Source: Sporolactobacillus mangiferae (GTDB lineage: Bacteria > Bacillota > Bacilli > Bacillales > Sporolactobacillaceae). Taken from it: a stretch of DNA of 64,000 bases. The position numbers and the translations under genes were made by a program. This document shows positions 9,043 to 18,097 of this stretch, piece by piece. The stretch is taken from contig NZ_JAMAST010000008.1 of the NCBI RefSeq assembly GCF_023336505.1, positions 22,991-86,990 on the forward strand, written 5' to 3'. Each line of letters starts with the position of its first letter. Position 1 is the stretch's first letter. The notes under the pieces were generated by a model. The model made no database searches. It was not told the DNA's origin and saw only the letters and a program-made list of their open reading frames with translations.

Positions 9043-12000
9043 TCATTTTCTTGCTTCTTTAATTGCTTTGAGGGCAGTGTTGATGTCAGATTGTGTGGTT
9101 GACGGATCGGCTACCTTTGACAGCACTTTTTGTCCATTAGCTACAGCTTTAATCAATTTGGATGATGGTGTCTGCGCCTTCACATTCTTTAAGCTGCGTT
9201 TCACGGATACTGTCGCGTTCTGAGCAACCGCCTCAACCTCTTTTGCCGTATTGATCTCTGCCTGTTTTGTCTCGGTCAGACTGGTTTTCCCAGCCTGGAC
9301 GGCATCAGACAGGTCGGCAAAATCAACCTTGATCCCCGTTTGGCTGCTGCCAATCCCCTGCAGTCCATTGATTGCGGCATTGAGATCTTTTGCTGCCTTG
9401 TCGACTTCGGCTTGAGTGTGCTTGGTCTGCTGACCTTCATGACGCAGTTCGTCCAGCAGTGCAGAGGCTTTGGTGTATTGATCCTTGAAGGCGGCGAAAG
9501 ATGCTGCGGTAAAGTGGCTTTCCAGTCCCAGCAAGGTTTCGCCTTCGGTAACTGCCTTTTCCAGATCGGCGGTCTTAAGCGGGATTGTCTTCTCTGCGCG
9601 GACCGTCATCTCATACAGTCCCCGTGCCCAGTCTGCATCTTTGTTGTGTACGATATCAAATGACTGATTGTTCTGGAACTTGAGATAACGATAGGTATTA
9701 CCGGTTAAATCATGGGCCTGGAATCCCGGGATATTATTCTGATTGTTATTGACCAGGGTCGTCCAGTTTTTATTGTCGTTTGAACCCAGAATGGTATACC
9801 GATGCGCATTGTCAGAACCGCCGACGCTTTTGAAAGAAAGGGCTACATTCGTGAGCTTGCGTTTCTGGCCCAGATCCAGGGTGATGTAGAACTTGCCATT
9901 TTGCCCTTTATACGCCTGTTCTGTACCGTCGTAGTTGTCAACGTCCCAGTCGATTCCATTGAACGCTTCACCGACGTCGTAGCGATGGACGATACCTTGT
10001 TTTTCAAGCGCGCTGTTGGCAATTGTCTCCCAATTGTCACCAATTTTCTTGCTGGGGCTCGCTTTACCAATTTGCGTGAAGCTGCCCACCGATTGAATGG
10101 CAATGACCCGCGGGGTGTGATTATAAGGATCGAATTTCTCGGGCTTACCTGAGCTGGTTTGAATCTTGATCTGTTCATCGGTACCATCACCGCCAACGAC
10201 TGTCCCTTTGGACGGGTTGATGTAGGTCTTTTGGAAATACTTGACGCTGACCAGACCCGGTGCCGGTTTGTATGTCGGAACAGTGATTTTTGTTCCTGTG
10301 CTATTGGTACCGACAGTCACCGTTTTGCCGGTTTCCGCTCCAGGTCCCTTCGCTTTATCATTAATGGTTAACGGAAGCCAGATGGTGGTCGATCCTGCCA
10401 GATCGTTGGCAATCCAACGGCTGCCATTAAACAGATAGACCGGCTTGTCTTTGGTACCGAAGTTCCACACACCGCCGACCTGACTGTTGTAGGTCGTCGC
10501 ATCAGCGAATGGTTGCAACGGAGTCCAGCTGCTCCCGCCATTACGGTACCCATATTGGTCACGCTTGGCGCTCATGCCCAATGCTGGACTAGTGGTGCGC
10601 TGATACATTGCCTGGTTCTTGTACCAGCCAGACTGGCCGGAAGTCAGCAGATAGAGATACTTGCCGTGAGGACCGCGAATCACTTGGGGAGCCTCACGGT
10701 GTTTTGCGATGTCTATATCATGCTCTTTGGCAGACACCACATTCGTCATGTCAGCGTTCAGCTGCCAAACGCGTGTGTAGATATTGTCCTGAGCGGTGAT
10801 AAAGTAGGATTTTCCATTACCGCCGCTTTTCTGGCTGTCATTGAAAATGGTAAAATCGCGGCTTCCAAAGCCGATGTTCTGACCGTAGCGCGGAGGCGTA
10901 GGATCCCCGCCATCCATGGTGTAGTATACTTCCGCGTTATAAGTCGGTTCAAGGACGCGTAATTCTTTATAGCCGAACATGCTGGCTGTATCGGTGACTT
11001 GATATTTACCGCTCTTAAAATTGGCAACCGGCTGAAACACCGGTACATCAGCCGACTCCTTGGTTCCTGCTTTGGCTACAGTAAACGTGCTTGTCGATAC
11101 TCGTGAAAATTTATTGCCTGCCAAGTCTGTGGCTACCGCCTTGATCGTCATACCATCCTTGATCGGCACATCGGGGACATTATAGCGATTATCCCATTGC
11201 CAGGCGGTCTTACTGGTACGAGGATCTGAACCATCAGTTGTTACCATAACCTTGTACTTGCCTAGATCCACGTCAGAAGTAACATAGACACGGTCGCCCT
11301 GATTCACGACCACTGACTTGCTATCCTTGTTAACGCCGGTATTCTCGTCAATTCGCGGCGAGATTAACGGTGCTTTAAGCGACTGACGCTGATCGTTATC
11401 ATTGGACGTTTTTGTATAAGATTGGGTATAGACGGACGACTTAGCCATTGGACCCAGGACGGCTTTGGTCTGATCTTTAGTATTTGGATCATAAGCCGTT
11501 TTTGCACTTCCGCCATAATTCTGCGCGGAAATGCCCGCCGCCTTGGTTGGATCGGCTTTGGCTGCAGGGTATCTGACGATATAACCTGAAGCGCTTGGTT
11601 TTAATCCTTTTGCCACGGCCGCATCGTAGGCGGATTGATCATAGGGGGTCATGCGCACCGCAACAGCTTTGAGATTCCAGCTGTCTTTCAAGTCGTTAAA
11701 ATTGAATGTCCACCAGTTACCGCCTTCTGAAGTGCCATACATGTCGGAACTGACCGGTTTTGTCGGTTTGTCAGGGTCATAGCTTGTACTTTTCGGGCCT
11801 GTCGGCTCCGGATAAGACTGAACATATGCCGGATAATCTTTTCCTGTTACCGGAACTTCAGGACTGCCGTCATACTCTCCGGCAGCATTTTTGGTATTGA
11901 AGTCACTGCGTAACTGGCCAACCCGATCACCCATTGCCGCTTTTTTATCAGTCGTTCCGGCCTGGCCCTTGGCGCCAACATTTCGGCTGGCTCCGGGCCG

Positions 12001-12525
12001 ACTGTGGTCGGCAACAACTTTGTACGGACCCGTGACTTTATTTGCGGACAGGACGACCACATGAGAGGCATTGTAGGTTGATTTGAGTTCCCAGTGCATC
12101 CAGATGACGTATTTTCCCGTTGGCGATCGTTCGAAATCGATACGTTCCAGTTTCGAATTGGCAAACGGACGTATCACGGTTCCATCTGCCTTGCGATAGG
12201 AGGTCTCCGGGTCGGCAATTTTGGCAAACTGTTTCTTATTGCGCCAGTCCTTGCCCCTGTATAGATACAGAGTCTGCCCACCAGCCGAGGCACTGATCTG
12301 AGATGCTCCGATCGAGTACCAGTAGCCATCGACATCGGTGTTGTTTAGTCCGGGCCCCGACATTGCCTTGCCGTTCTGATCCGTTCCGGTCGCATTGTCC
12401 ACGACAATGGTTGAGGAGTCTGCCTGCTGTGCCTTCGCATGTACCTCACCCAAGCTGGAAGGGAAAGTTCCAAGCAGTAGACTGAATCCCAGTAAACTGG
12501 TTGTAAAGAGATGTCGTTTCAACAA
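9043..12525 (-). CDS. Large secreted multidomain carbohydrate-active or glycan-binding protein (GH43-like propeller, CHB_HEX-like, CBM32, FIVAR)
   Basis: An 1160-residue protein with a Sec signal peptide (LFTTSLLGFSLLLGTF, cleaved near VHAKA). Residues about 40-400 and 600-740 look like parts of a five-bladed GH43-type propeller (for example VIRGPHGKYLYLLTSGQSGW near 615-635). Between them are one or two chitobiase-C-terminal-like modules (VMVTTDGSDPRTS near 430, YYTMDGGDPTPP near 540). A discoidin-like CBM32 spans about 810-975, then a FIVAR-type helical module (978-1058) and a helical tail. There is no LPXTG anchor, so it is probably released or held by its modules. The start is TTG with AAGGGGG 8 nt upstream. 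Galactan or other plant or host glycan targets are inference. Confidence 0.8.
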   Translation of the reverse strand: MLKRHLFTTSLLGFSLLLGTFPSSLGEVHAKAQQADSSTIVVDNATGTDQNGKAMSGPGLNNTDVDGYWYSIGASQISASAGGQTLYLYRGKDWRNKKQFAKIADPETSYRKADGTVIRPFANSKLERIDFERSPTGKYVIWMHWELKSTYNASHVVVLSANKVTGPYKVVADHSRPGASRNVGAKGQAGTTDKKAAMGDRVGQLRSDFNTKNAAGEYDGSPEVPVTGKDYPAYVQSYPEPTGPKSTSYDPDKPTKPVSSDMYGTSEGGNWWTFNFNDLKDSWNLKAVAVRMTPYDQSAYDAAVAKGLKPSASGYIVRYPAAKADPTKAAGISAQNYGGSAKTAYDPNTKDQTKAVLGPMAKSSVYTQSYTKTSNDNDQRQSLKAPLISPRIDENTGVNKDSKSVVVNQGDRVYVTSDVDLGKYKVMVTTDGSDPRTSKTAWQWDNRYNVPDVPIKDGMTIKAVATDLAGNKFSRVSTSTFTVAKAGTKESADVPVFQPVANFKSGKYQVTDTASMFGYKELRVLEPTYNAEVYYTMDGGDPTPPRYGQNIGFGSRDFTIFNDSQKSGGNGKSYFITAQDNIYTRVWQLNADMTNVVSAKEHDIDIAKHREAPQVIRGPHGKYLYLLTSGQSGWYKNQAMYQRTTSPALGMSAKRDQYGYRNGGSSWTPLQPFADATTYNSQVGGVWNFGTKDKPVYLFNGSRWIANDLAGSTTIWLPLTINDKAKGPGAETGKTVTVGTNSTGTKITVPTYKPAPGLVSVKYFQKTYINPSKGTVVGGDGTDEQIKIQTSSGKPEKFDPYNHTPRVIAIQSVGSFTQIGKASPSKKIGDNWETIANSALEKQGIVHRYDVGEAFNGIDWDVDNYDGTEQAYKGQNGKFYITLDLGQKRKLTNVALSFKSVGGSDNAHRYTILGSNDNKNWTTLVNNNQNNIPGFQAHDLTGNTYRYLKFQNNQSFDIVHNKDADWARGLYEMTVRAEKTIPLKTADLEKAVTEGETLLGLESHFTAASFAAFKDQYTKASALLDELRHEGQQTKHTQAEVDKAAKDLNAAINGLQGIGSSQTGIKVDFADLSDAVQAGKTSLTETKQAEINTAKEVEAVAQNATVSVKRSLKNVKAQTPSSKLIKAVANGQKVLSKVADPSTTQSDINTALKAIKEARK

Positions 12526-12677
12526 ATAATTTTCCCCCTTGTCTTTAAAAGTGTTTTTCTCTCATCAGATGCACATGAAATGTTCTCTCTCTATATGACA
12601 AATCGTGCTGATTAAAAGAAAACGTTCCAAACAGAGAAACACTCATGTTTTTTTCTCCCCTCTTTCCACATTATTTT

Positions 12678-12691
12678 TGGAATCGCTTTCA
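12678..12691 (-). promoter_or_regulatory. Candidate CcpA catabolite-responsive element (cre)
   Basis: TGGAATCGCTTTCA matches the cre consensus TGWAANCGNTNWCA at 13 of 14 positions. It lies about 150 bp upstream of the secreted glycan protein, suggesting carbon catabolite control of that gene. Whether it sits at the promoter is not resolved. Confidence 0.45.
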
Positions 12692-13108
12692 ATTGCCACC
12701 TTACTATGAGCATCTAAGGCAAACAATAGGTCAATGTGCTCGAAAAAAATCCTATGGGTAAAATGGCTGATTATTCCGACTATATTCGTCCAATAACGAC
12801 AAGTTCTTTATGCTTTTCGATCATTATTCGTGCCAACTATTTTTCGACAAGCACCCACAAACTTAAATTTACCGAGAGAAAAATGTGCATCTGCAAATGT
12901 TCGACGATGAAAAGCAGTCTTGCAAAAATGTGAAGTTTTTGCGAAAGTTCGGTTTTTCGTTCTTTATATCAATGTTCTTTATATCAATCTGTCCATATGG
13001 ACATCTCTGTTCTTTTTTAAGAAAGCTCTCTAAAGGTGACAGCAGGTGTCAGAATGGGTCAATTAAAATGAAAGAGTGTTTTCTAGAAAGACAGGAGATT
13101 TAAAGACA
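12692..13108. other. AT-rich intergenic region with a tandem 15-bp repeat and a palindrome
   Basis: No convincing gene is present. Two perfect head-to-tail copies of gttctttatatcaat occupy 12959-12988, followed at 12991-13002 by the palindrome gtccatatggac. They lie 100-150 bp upstream of the MFS gene and could be a regulator site. Confidence 0.5.
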
Positions 13109-14332
13109 ATGTCAGGTATTTTTCCTTCATTTAAAAAAGGAATATGGAAGATTTTATTTGTATACACCGTTTCGCTTTTTGGAACCGGTATGTCTGATCC
13201 TTATCTCATTCTCTATTTGCATCATTTGAGGGGTTTTTCATTTGCAATGGCCGGCTTGATCATAGGCATTGGCGGAGTTGCTGGAACGGTTGCCACTCCG
13301 ATTTCAGGACTGTTAAGTGATCGGTTCGGTGTCAAGCCTGTGTTCCTTGCCGCTTTGGTAATGAGTGCATTGGGACGAATTTTCTATGCAGGTGCTTTTC
13401 ACGAAGAATGGGCAATATTTGCATCGCTATTATCCGGTGCTGGTGCCGCAGCGGCCTGGAATGCGTTATCGATTATTTTAATTCATGCCGTTGATCAATC
13501 GCAAAAAGTGGAGCTTTTTGGTGTTGCCTTTGCGTTACAAAATGCCGGGTTTGGCCTGGGGTCTGCATTAAGCGGATTCTTTTTTCAGCGGCATGGTCTT
13601 GCTCTTTTTCAATTCATCTTTCTGCTTGATGCAGCCACCTATGTGTGCTTTGCCTTTTTCAGCAACCGGGTGATTCGGAAATGGCAATACCCACCCATGC
13701 CTGTAAAGCGTAGAAAGATTAATCACTGTTCCTCGCTTCATCGGGTAATGGGACGCCAGAAAGCTTTGTTTATTCTTTCGTGCAGTTACTTAGCTATCAG
13801 TACGGCAATGACGGGGATGGCGGGTACATTGTTCCCGCAATGGGTCACGGATCAGGCACATGTATCTGTGTCCGTCGTCGGTCAGGCGTTGCTTGCAAAC
13901 AGTCTGGTCATTGTGATTGGACAGTGGTTAGTTCTAAAATTAGTGAAAAATTTGCGGGAGACGATAGCTCTTGCTGCTTCGATGTTACTTTTTGCAGGTG
14001 GTTACTCATTGATCTTTATTGCAGGATTTATCAATGTGTCTGCTGGAGCGCTGATTTTGATTGGCTCATTTGCGATAACGGCAGTGGGTGAAACTCTGCT
14101 GTTTTCAAGTCTTCCTGCGCTGGCAAATGAACTGGCAGCACGAAATGTACAGGGACGGTATAACAGCGCCATTAACACTGCCTGGCAAATGGGGGCTATC
14201 ATTGGTCCGATCATTGCCGGATTCATGATCGACAGACACCACTCGGCTTTGTTGCTTCTTTTATTTATTATCACGCTGGTCGTTCTTGCCCCGATTTTTC
14301 TCTGCATGGAGAGGTACGTGCATCGCGGATAG
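13109..14332 (+). CDS. MFS transporter, drug-efflux type
   Basis: A 407-residue protein with about 12 membrane helices. The MFS loop signature LLSDRFGVKPV lies between TM2 and TM3 (about residue 70-80), and a related DRHHS motif is near the end. AGGAG is 12 nt upstream of ATG 13109. Substrate unknown; general efflux is a family guess. It stands alone between the secreted-protein promoter region and the DUF4143 ATPase. Confidence 0.85.
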   Translation: MSGIFPSFKKGIWKILFVYTVSLFGTGMSDPYLILYLHHLRGFSFAMAGLIIGIGGVAGTVATPISGLLSDRFGVKPVFLAALVMSALGRIFYAGAFHEEWAIFASLLSGAGAAAAWNALSIILIHAVDQSQKVELFGVAFALQNAGFGLGSALSGFFFQRHGLALFQFIFLLDAATYVCFAFFSNRVIRKWQYPPMPVKRRKINHCSSLHRVMGRQKALFILSCSYLAISTAMTGMAGTLFPQWVTDQAHVSVSVVGQALLANSLVIVIGQWLVLKLVKNLRETIALAASMLLFAGGYSLIFIAGFINVSAGALILIGSFAITAVGETLLFSSLPALANELAARNVQGRYNSAINTAWQMGAIIGPIIAGFMIDRHHSALLLLLFIITLVVLAPIFLCMERYVHRG

Positions 14333-14370
14333 TCTCTTTCTTCTACAGGATTTATCAATCATAAAAAAAC

Positions 14371-14411
14371 AGTATACTATTCATGATGATTATAATTATG
14401 TATAGTATACT
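14371..14411. promoter_or_regulatory. Perfect 10-bp inverted repeat upstream of the ATPase gene
   Basis: Arms AGTATACTAT (14371-14380) and ATAGTATACT (14402-14411) flank a 21-nt spacer, ending in TTTTTATATAG. It could terminate the MFS gene or serve as an operator. The arms resemble the TATACTATAA/TTATAGTATA arms of the dispersed element at 61 kb, and the 21-nt spacing is the same. Confidence 0.55.
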
Positions 14412-14462
14412 TTTTATATAGTTAAAATGAATATATATTGTGTTATTCAAGGAGGATAATAA

Positions 14463-15926
14463 ATGATCCCGTTTGCAGACGAAAAGCTGCTTAATTTATT
14501 AATTCAATATAATCCTTGGTGGAAGGGAATCCCAATATCTGAAAAAATGGCACCGCCGCATCATCGTTTTGCTTATTATGAAGCAACTAAGCTGCTCTTT
14601 CATCCGGAATTGCGAAGATTTGTGGTTTTATCAGGCGCAAGACGTGTTGGGAAAACGACAATCATGTATCAGCTCATTCAAAATCTTTTAGGAAAAGGAA
14701 CGGCGGCAAGAAATATTGTTTACTTGTCGTTTGATAATCCTATTTTGAAATTAGGTGGTTTCGAAGGTGTTCTGCGTGCGTACGAGAATGCCTATCCCAC
14801 TGAGGGAACCCTTTATTTTTTCTTTGATGAAGTTCAGTATGCGGAAAACTGGGAAACCTGGATAAAGACGTTATATGATACGCGCCTTAATGTCCGCTTA
14901 GTTGCGACTGGGTCCGCAAGTCCTGCTTTAGAAAAAGGTTCTGCCGACAGCGGTGTGGGGAGATGGAGTGTACTTAAAATTCCGACCCTATCCTTCTATG
15001 AATATTGTGATCTTTTGCAAATACCGGCAAGGCCCCAATTGGAATCCGGCATACGTCCAACTCAACTCTATCGGCTGCCGCAGAGTGATTTAACGGACCT
15101 CATGACCAGGCTGTCTTCGTTACAACAGCATTTTTACCGATATCTTTCAGTTGGAGGATTTCCGGAGCTTGCACTGTCACATGATGACGCCTTTTCACAG
15201 AGAATGCTTCGGGAAGATGTTGTTGATAAAGTGATTAAGCGTGATCTTTTAACACTCTTTAATGTACGCAATCCGTTGCAGCTTGAAAAGGTATTTCTGT
15301 ACCTATGTATGAATTCTTCAAATATTATTAACTTGTCCACAATGTCCAAAGAGCTCGATGGCATGAATAAAGTGACGCTTTCGAATTATATACGCTTCTT
15401 AAAGGAGGCCAATTTAATTTACATTAGTGAACCCATCAGTGTTGAGGGCAAGGGCATTCTCAAAGGCCGCCCGAAAATTTATGTCGCTGACGCTGCCATA
15501 CGCAATGCAGTGCTCATGCTGGATGATGTCATTACCAATTCGAATGAAATGGGCGTGATGGTTGAATCAACAGTGTATAAGCATATTGCAGCTTTTTATT
15601 ATACAACGAATGCACAAGTCGGTTATTATCGTAAGCTTAAAGAAAATGAAAAAGAAGTCGATGTTGTGGTTGAACTGCCTGCTTCCAGAATTTTGTGTGA
15701 GGTTAAATATCGCGAAAATTCGCATATTCCGGAATCCGATGCGATTATTGAACTTGCTAATGACGAAAGCAAAAAGACACGGGGGGCTTTGGTTATTACA
15801 AAACGAGCTGAGGATTATGGCGTGACTGCGCATCATACGCGCGTTCCGGTCATCCGAATTCCCGCACCGGCTTTTTTATACCTGCTCGGTCATTCGGAAA
15901 AAGAAGGATATGCTGCAAAAATGTGA
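14463..15926 (+). CDS. ATP-binding protein with AAA_14 and DUF4143 domains
   Basis: A 487-residue protein. Walker A is SGARRVGKTT (about 57-66) and Walker B is LYFFFDEVQ (about 117-125). A winged-helix middle part follows, then a C-terminal PD-(D/E)xK-like block (KEVDVVVE and LCEVKYRE, about 397-417). This is the widespread 'AAA + DUF4143' architecture, thought to be an ATPase with a nuclease-like module. Its role is unknown, though it often occurs in accessory regions. AAGGAGG precedes the ATG. It is a single gene with an inverted repeat in front. Confidence 0.88.
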   Translation: MIPFADEKLLNLLIQYNPWWKGIPISEKMAPPHHRFAYYEATKLLFHPELRRFVVLSGARRVGKTTIMYQLIQNLLGKGTAARNIVYLSFDNPILKLGGFEGVLRAYENAYPTEGTLYFFFDEVQYAENWETWIKTLYDTRLNVRLVATGSASPALEKGSADSGVGRWSVLKIPTLSFYEYCDLLQIPARPQLESGIRPTQLYRLPQSDLTDLMTRLSSLQQHFYRYLSVGGFPELALSHDDAFSQRMLREDVVDKVIKRDLLTLFNVRNPLQLEKVFLYLCMNSSNIINLSTMSKELDGMNKVTLSNYIRFLKEANLIYISEPISVEGKGILKGRPKIYVADAAIRNAVLMLDDVITNSNEMGVMVESTVYKHIAAFYYTTNAQVGYYRKLKENEKEVDVVVELPASRILCEVKYRENSHIPESDAIIELANDESKKTRGALVITKRAEDYGVTAHHTRVPVIRIPAPAFLYLLGHSEKEGYAAKM

Positions 15927-16023
15927 CTGGGATCTGACCATAAATACGAACAGAAAATTTTTGAAATGTATGCAATGCCCATAAATGAACGAGAATCATT
16001 GTTACTAAAAATGAGGGAAGGTA

Positions 16024-16530
16024 ATGAAAATGAAAAAACTGATCATCATTAATGGGACGATGGGTGTTGGAAAATCGACGGTTGCGGAGCTGGTCGCAGA
16101 CCGACTGGAGCCAAGCGTGTTTCTCGATGGCGACTGGTGCTGGAAAATGAATCCATGGGTCTTCTCAGAAGAGAACAAAGCCATGGTCATCAATAACATT
16201 ACTTATTTGTTGAACGCCTACCTGGCTAACACTTCATTCCGCTATGTCATCTTTTGTTGGGTACTTCATCGTGAGTTCATTTTTGATCAGATTCTCTCTC
16301 GTCTGCATGGTGGCTTTGACCTGTATAAATTTTCGTTGATTTGCTCTAAAGAAGCATTGCGTGCGCATTTTACGCAGGATGTTCAAAAGGGAATTCGAAC
16401 GATGGACACGCTTGAGGCAAGCTATTCACGGATGCAGCTGTATCAAACGTTATCCACGCAGAAAATCGACGTAAGTCATCTTTCCGCCGGACAGGCAGCA
16501 AACCGGCTGATCGAGCAGATCGGAAAATAA
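16024..16530 (+). CDS. Small P-loop kinase-like protein (AAA_33 type)
   Basis: A 168-residue protein beginning with a beta-strand and Walker A, LIIINGTMGVGKST (residues 6-19), followed by a VFLDGDWCW motif typical of small nucleoside or antibiotic kinases such as the shikimate/chloramphenicol phosphotransferase-like group. GGGAAGG precedes the ATG. Substrate unknown. The 280 bp after it contain no convincing + strand gene. Confidence 0.8.
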   Translation: MKMKKLIIINGTMGVGKSTVAELVADRLEPSVFLDGDWCWKMNPWVFSEENKAMVINNITYLLNAYLANTSFRYVIFCWVLHREFIFDQILSRLHGGFDLYKFSLICSKEALRAHFTQDVQKGIRTMDTLEASYSRMQLYQTLSTQKIDVSHLSAGQAANRLIEQIGK

Positions 16531-16812
16531 CGCACCTCAGATCCCATATATGTTTTCAGCACGTTCATCGGATAACGATTTTGTTTCTAAGGTCTGATCA
16601 GCGTGGGCGAAGATAACGAATGATGACACGCCCATTGCTCCCAAACTCACGAATATTTGTGTCAGCCCTTAATCACTTTCCGCTCTGAACAGGACATAAA
16701 TAAAGGTCAACTTGTGAAAAAACAGACATGCAACTATTGGTTGACAAATTGACAGCTTGAAGTGGTCGTCGGCATAAAGAAAAAATAATAGACTGAAGGT
16801 GAGGTGATAAGC

Positions 16813-17598
16813 ATGAGTTTTCAGGAAAAGCTGCGAACATTACGAAAACAGCAGGGGATGTCTCAGGAAACATTGGCGAATGAACTTAACGTGTCGAGAC
16901 AAGCCGTTTCTAAGTGGGAGTCCGGGCAATCTTATCCGGATATGGAAAAATTAATTGCGCTCAGCAAAAGATTTGAAACCAGTATTGACAGCCTGGTTCA
17001 GGATGCTTCTCCGGCCGAAGAAAAATCGAGCGATTCAAAAACAATGATCATGCGCAGTCACAGGTTGCATTACGAATATAAAAGTGATCGGAAGCTGTTT
17101 GGTCTTCCACTGATTCATGTCAATATCGGTTCCGGATTATATGTCGCTAAAGGAATCATCGCGGTGGGCTGCGTTGCCATCGGCCTGTTATCCGTAGGGC
17201 TGCTATCTCTGGGTGTTCTCTGTGTTGGTCTGCTGTCGCTCGGGCTGCTTAGTTTCGGTAATCTTGTTCTTGGCGTGCTGCTTGCTGTCGGAGGCATCGC
17301 AATCGGGACACTTGCCATTGGCGGTATAGCGATCGGCGTGTTTTCTCTGGGTGGCCTATCGATTGGGATGTTCTCCATCGGCGGAATGGCCATCGCTTCT
17401 CATGTGGCTATTGGTGAGTACGCCCATGGGTATGTCGCCGTCGGGCGTGCTGTTCAAGGCATGGAAACTGTTGTTTCTTCGACACAGGAAGGTCCTATGA
17501 GCGACATTTCTGCGGCCGAAGTTCAGGCGGCCATTCTCAAAGCCTATCCACATTTGTGGACACCGATCATTAAGGGATTGACATTCATTTTCCATTAA
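16813..17598 (+). CDS. XRE-type DNA-binding protein with a glycine-periodic hydrophobic tail
   Basis: A 261-residue protein. Residues 1-60 form an HTH_3 domain (QGMSQETLANELNVSRQAVS, then KWESGQSYPDMEKL). Residues about 105-205 are a run in which Gly recurs every five residues (LLSVGLLSLGVLCVGLLSLG and onward), about 20 repeats. This suggests tightly packed membrane-spanning helices or a solenoid. Such regulators may sense membrane state. TTGACA boxes lie at 16741 and 16749 with a weak -10 (cataaa) further on. GAGGTG precedes ATG 16813. The target is unknown; the small membrane protein at 17601-17849 is convergent. Confidence 0.8.
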   Translation: MSFQEKLRTLRKQQGMSQETLANELNVSRQAVSKWESGQSYPDMEKLIALSKRFETSIDSLVQDASPAEEKSSDSKTMIMRSHRLHYEYKSDRKLFGLPLIHVNIGSGLYVAKGIIAVGCVAIGLLSVGLLSLGVLCVGLLSLGLLSFGNLVLGVLLAVGGIAIGTLAIGGIAIGVFSLGGLSIGMFSIGGMAIASHVAIGEYAHGYVAVGRAVQGMETVVSSTQEGPMSDISAAEVQAAILKAYPHLWTPIIKGLTFIFH

Positions 17599-17600
17599 TT

Positions 17601-17849
17601 TCACTTCATCAAAAGATCGAAGAAATAACCCATAAAAATAAGCGAAAGTCCTATAGAAAAATGAACATTTCTTTTATTGATCCCGAGCCGTTCGAACAGC
17701 ATAAACAGCAGGGCAATGATGATGAAAAATAGAGCGCTGCTCATTACATAGCCCAAATGATCCCAGAAAATGGCGGGTATTTTCTGATAAATCCCGGATA
17801 TGGTGCCTAAAGTCAATAATAGAAGCGGAATTCTTAATTTCCAGTGCAT
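17601..17849 (-). CDS. Small hydrophobic membrane protein
   Basis: An 82-residue protein with about three membrane helices (IPLLLLTLGTISGIY, SSALFFIIIALLFML and FSIGLSLIFMGYFF). The start at ATG 17849 is preferred (GGGGTGATGAC upstream). It ends 3 bp from the stop of the convergent XRE gene. No family recognised. Confidence 0.65.
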   Translation of the reverse strand: MHWKLRIPLLLLTLGTISGIYQKIPAIFWDHLGYVMSSALFFIIIALLFMLFERLGINKRNVHFSIGLSLIFMGYFFDLLMK

Positions 17850-18097
17850 GTCATCACCCCATCGTGAAGGATAAGCGAACAATCAGCAGCGCTGTTCTTA
17901 GTATAACAGACGCGTTGGTTGAATCGAATGAACAAATTGGTGGCAGCAAACCAATCTTTAATAACGATCGCTCCCAATTTATAAAATGAACTGAATTGTC
18001 AAATAAATGATGTGCTGCACCTTCCCACTTCCTTTATAATGGAAACAGATCCTGCCCCGTCAAAGGAGGAATTACAACGAATGCGAGAAGCAAAGAA

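Noticed and set aside
9038..11048. Several open frames of 60-150 codons antisense to the large secreted protein and to other real genes
   Set aside because: They lie wholly inside well-supported genes, lack RBSs and show no protein-family features; shadows of codon usage.
12591..12640. A second cre site (ttggaacgttttct)
   Set aside because: It misses the consensus at four or more fixed positions.
16531..16812. A minus-strand reading (GVSSFVIFAHADQTLE-like) in the gap before the XRE gene
   Set aside because: Only about 45 codons read through, with no clear start, RBS or family; probably chance or an unidentifiable relic.
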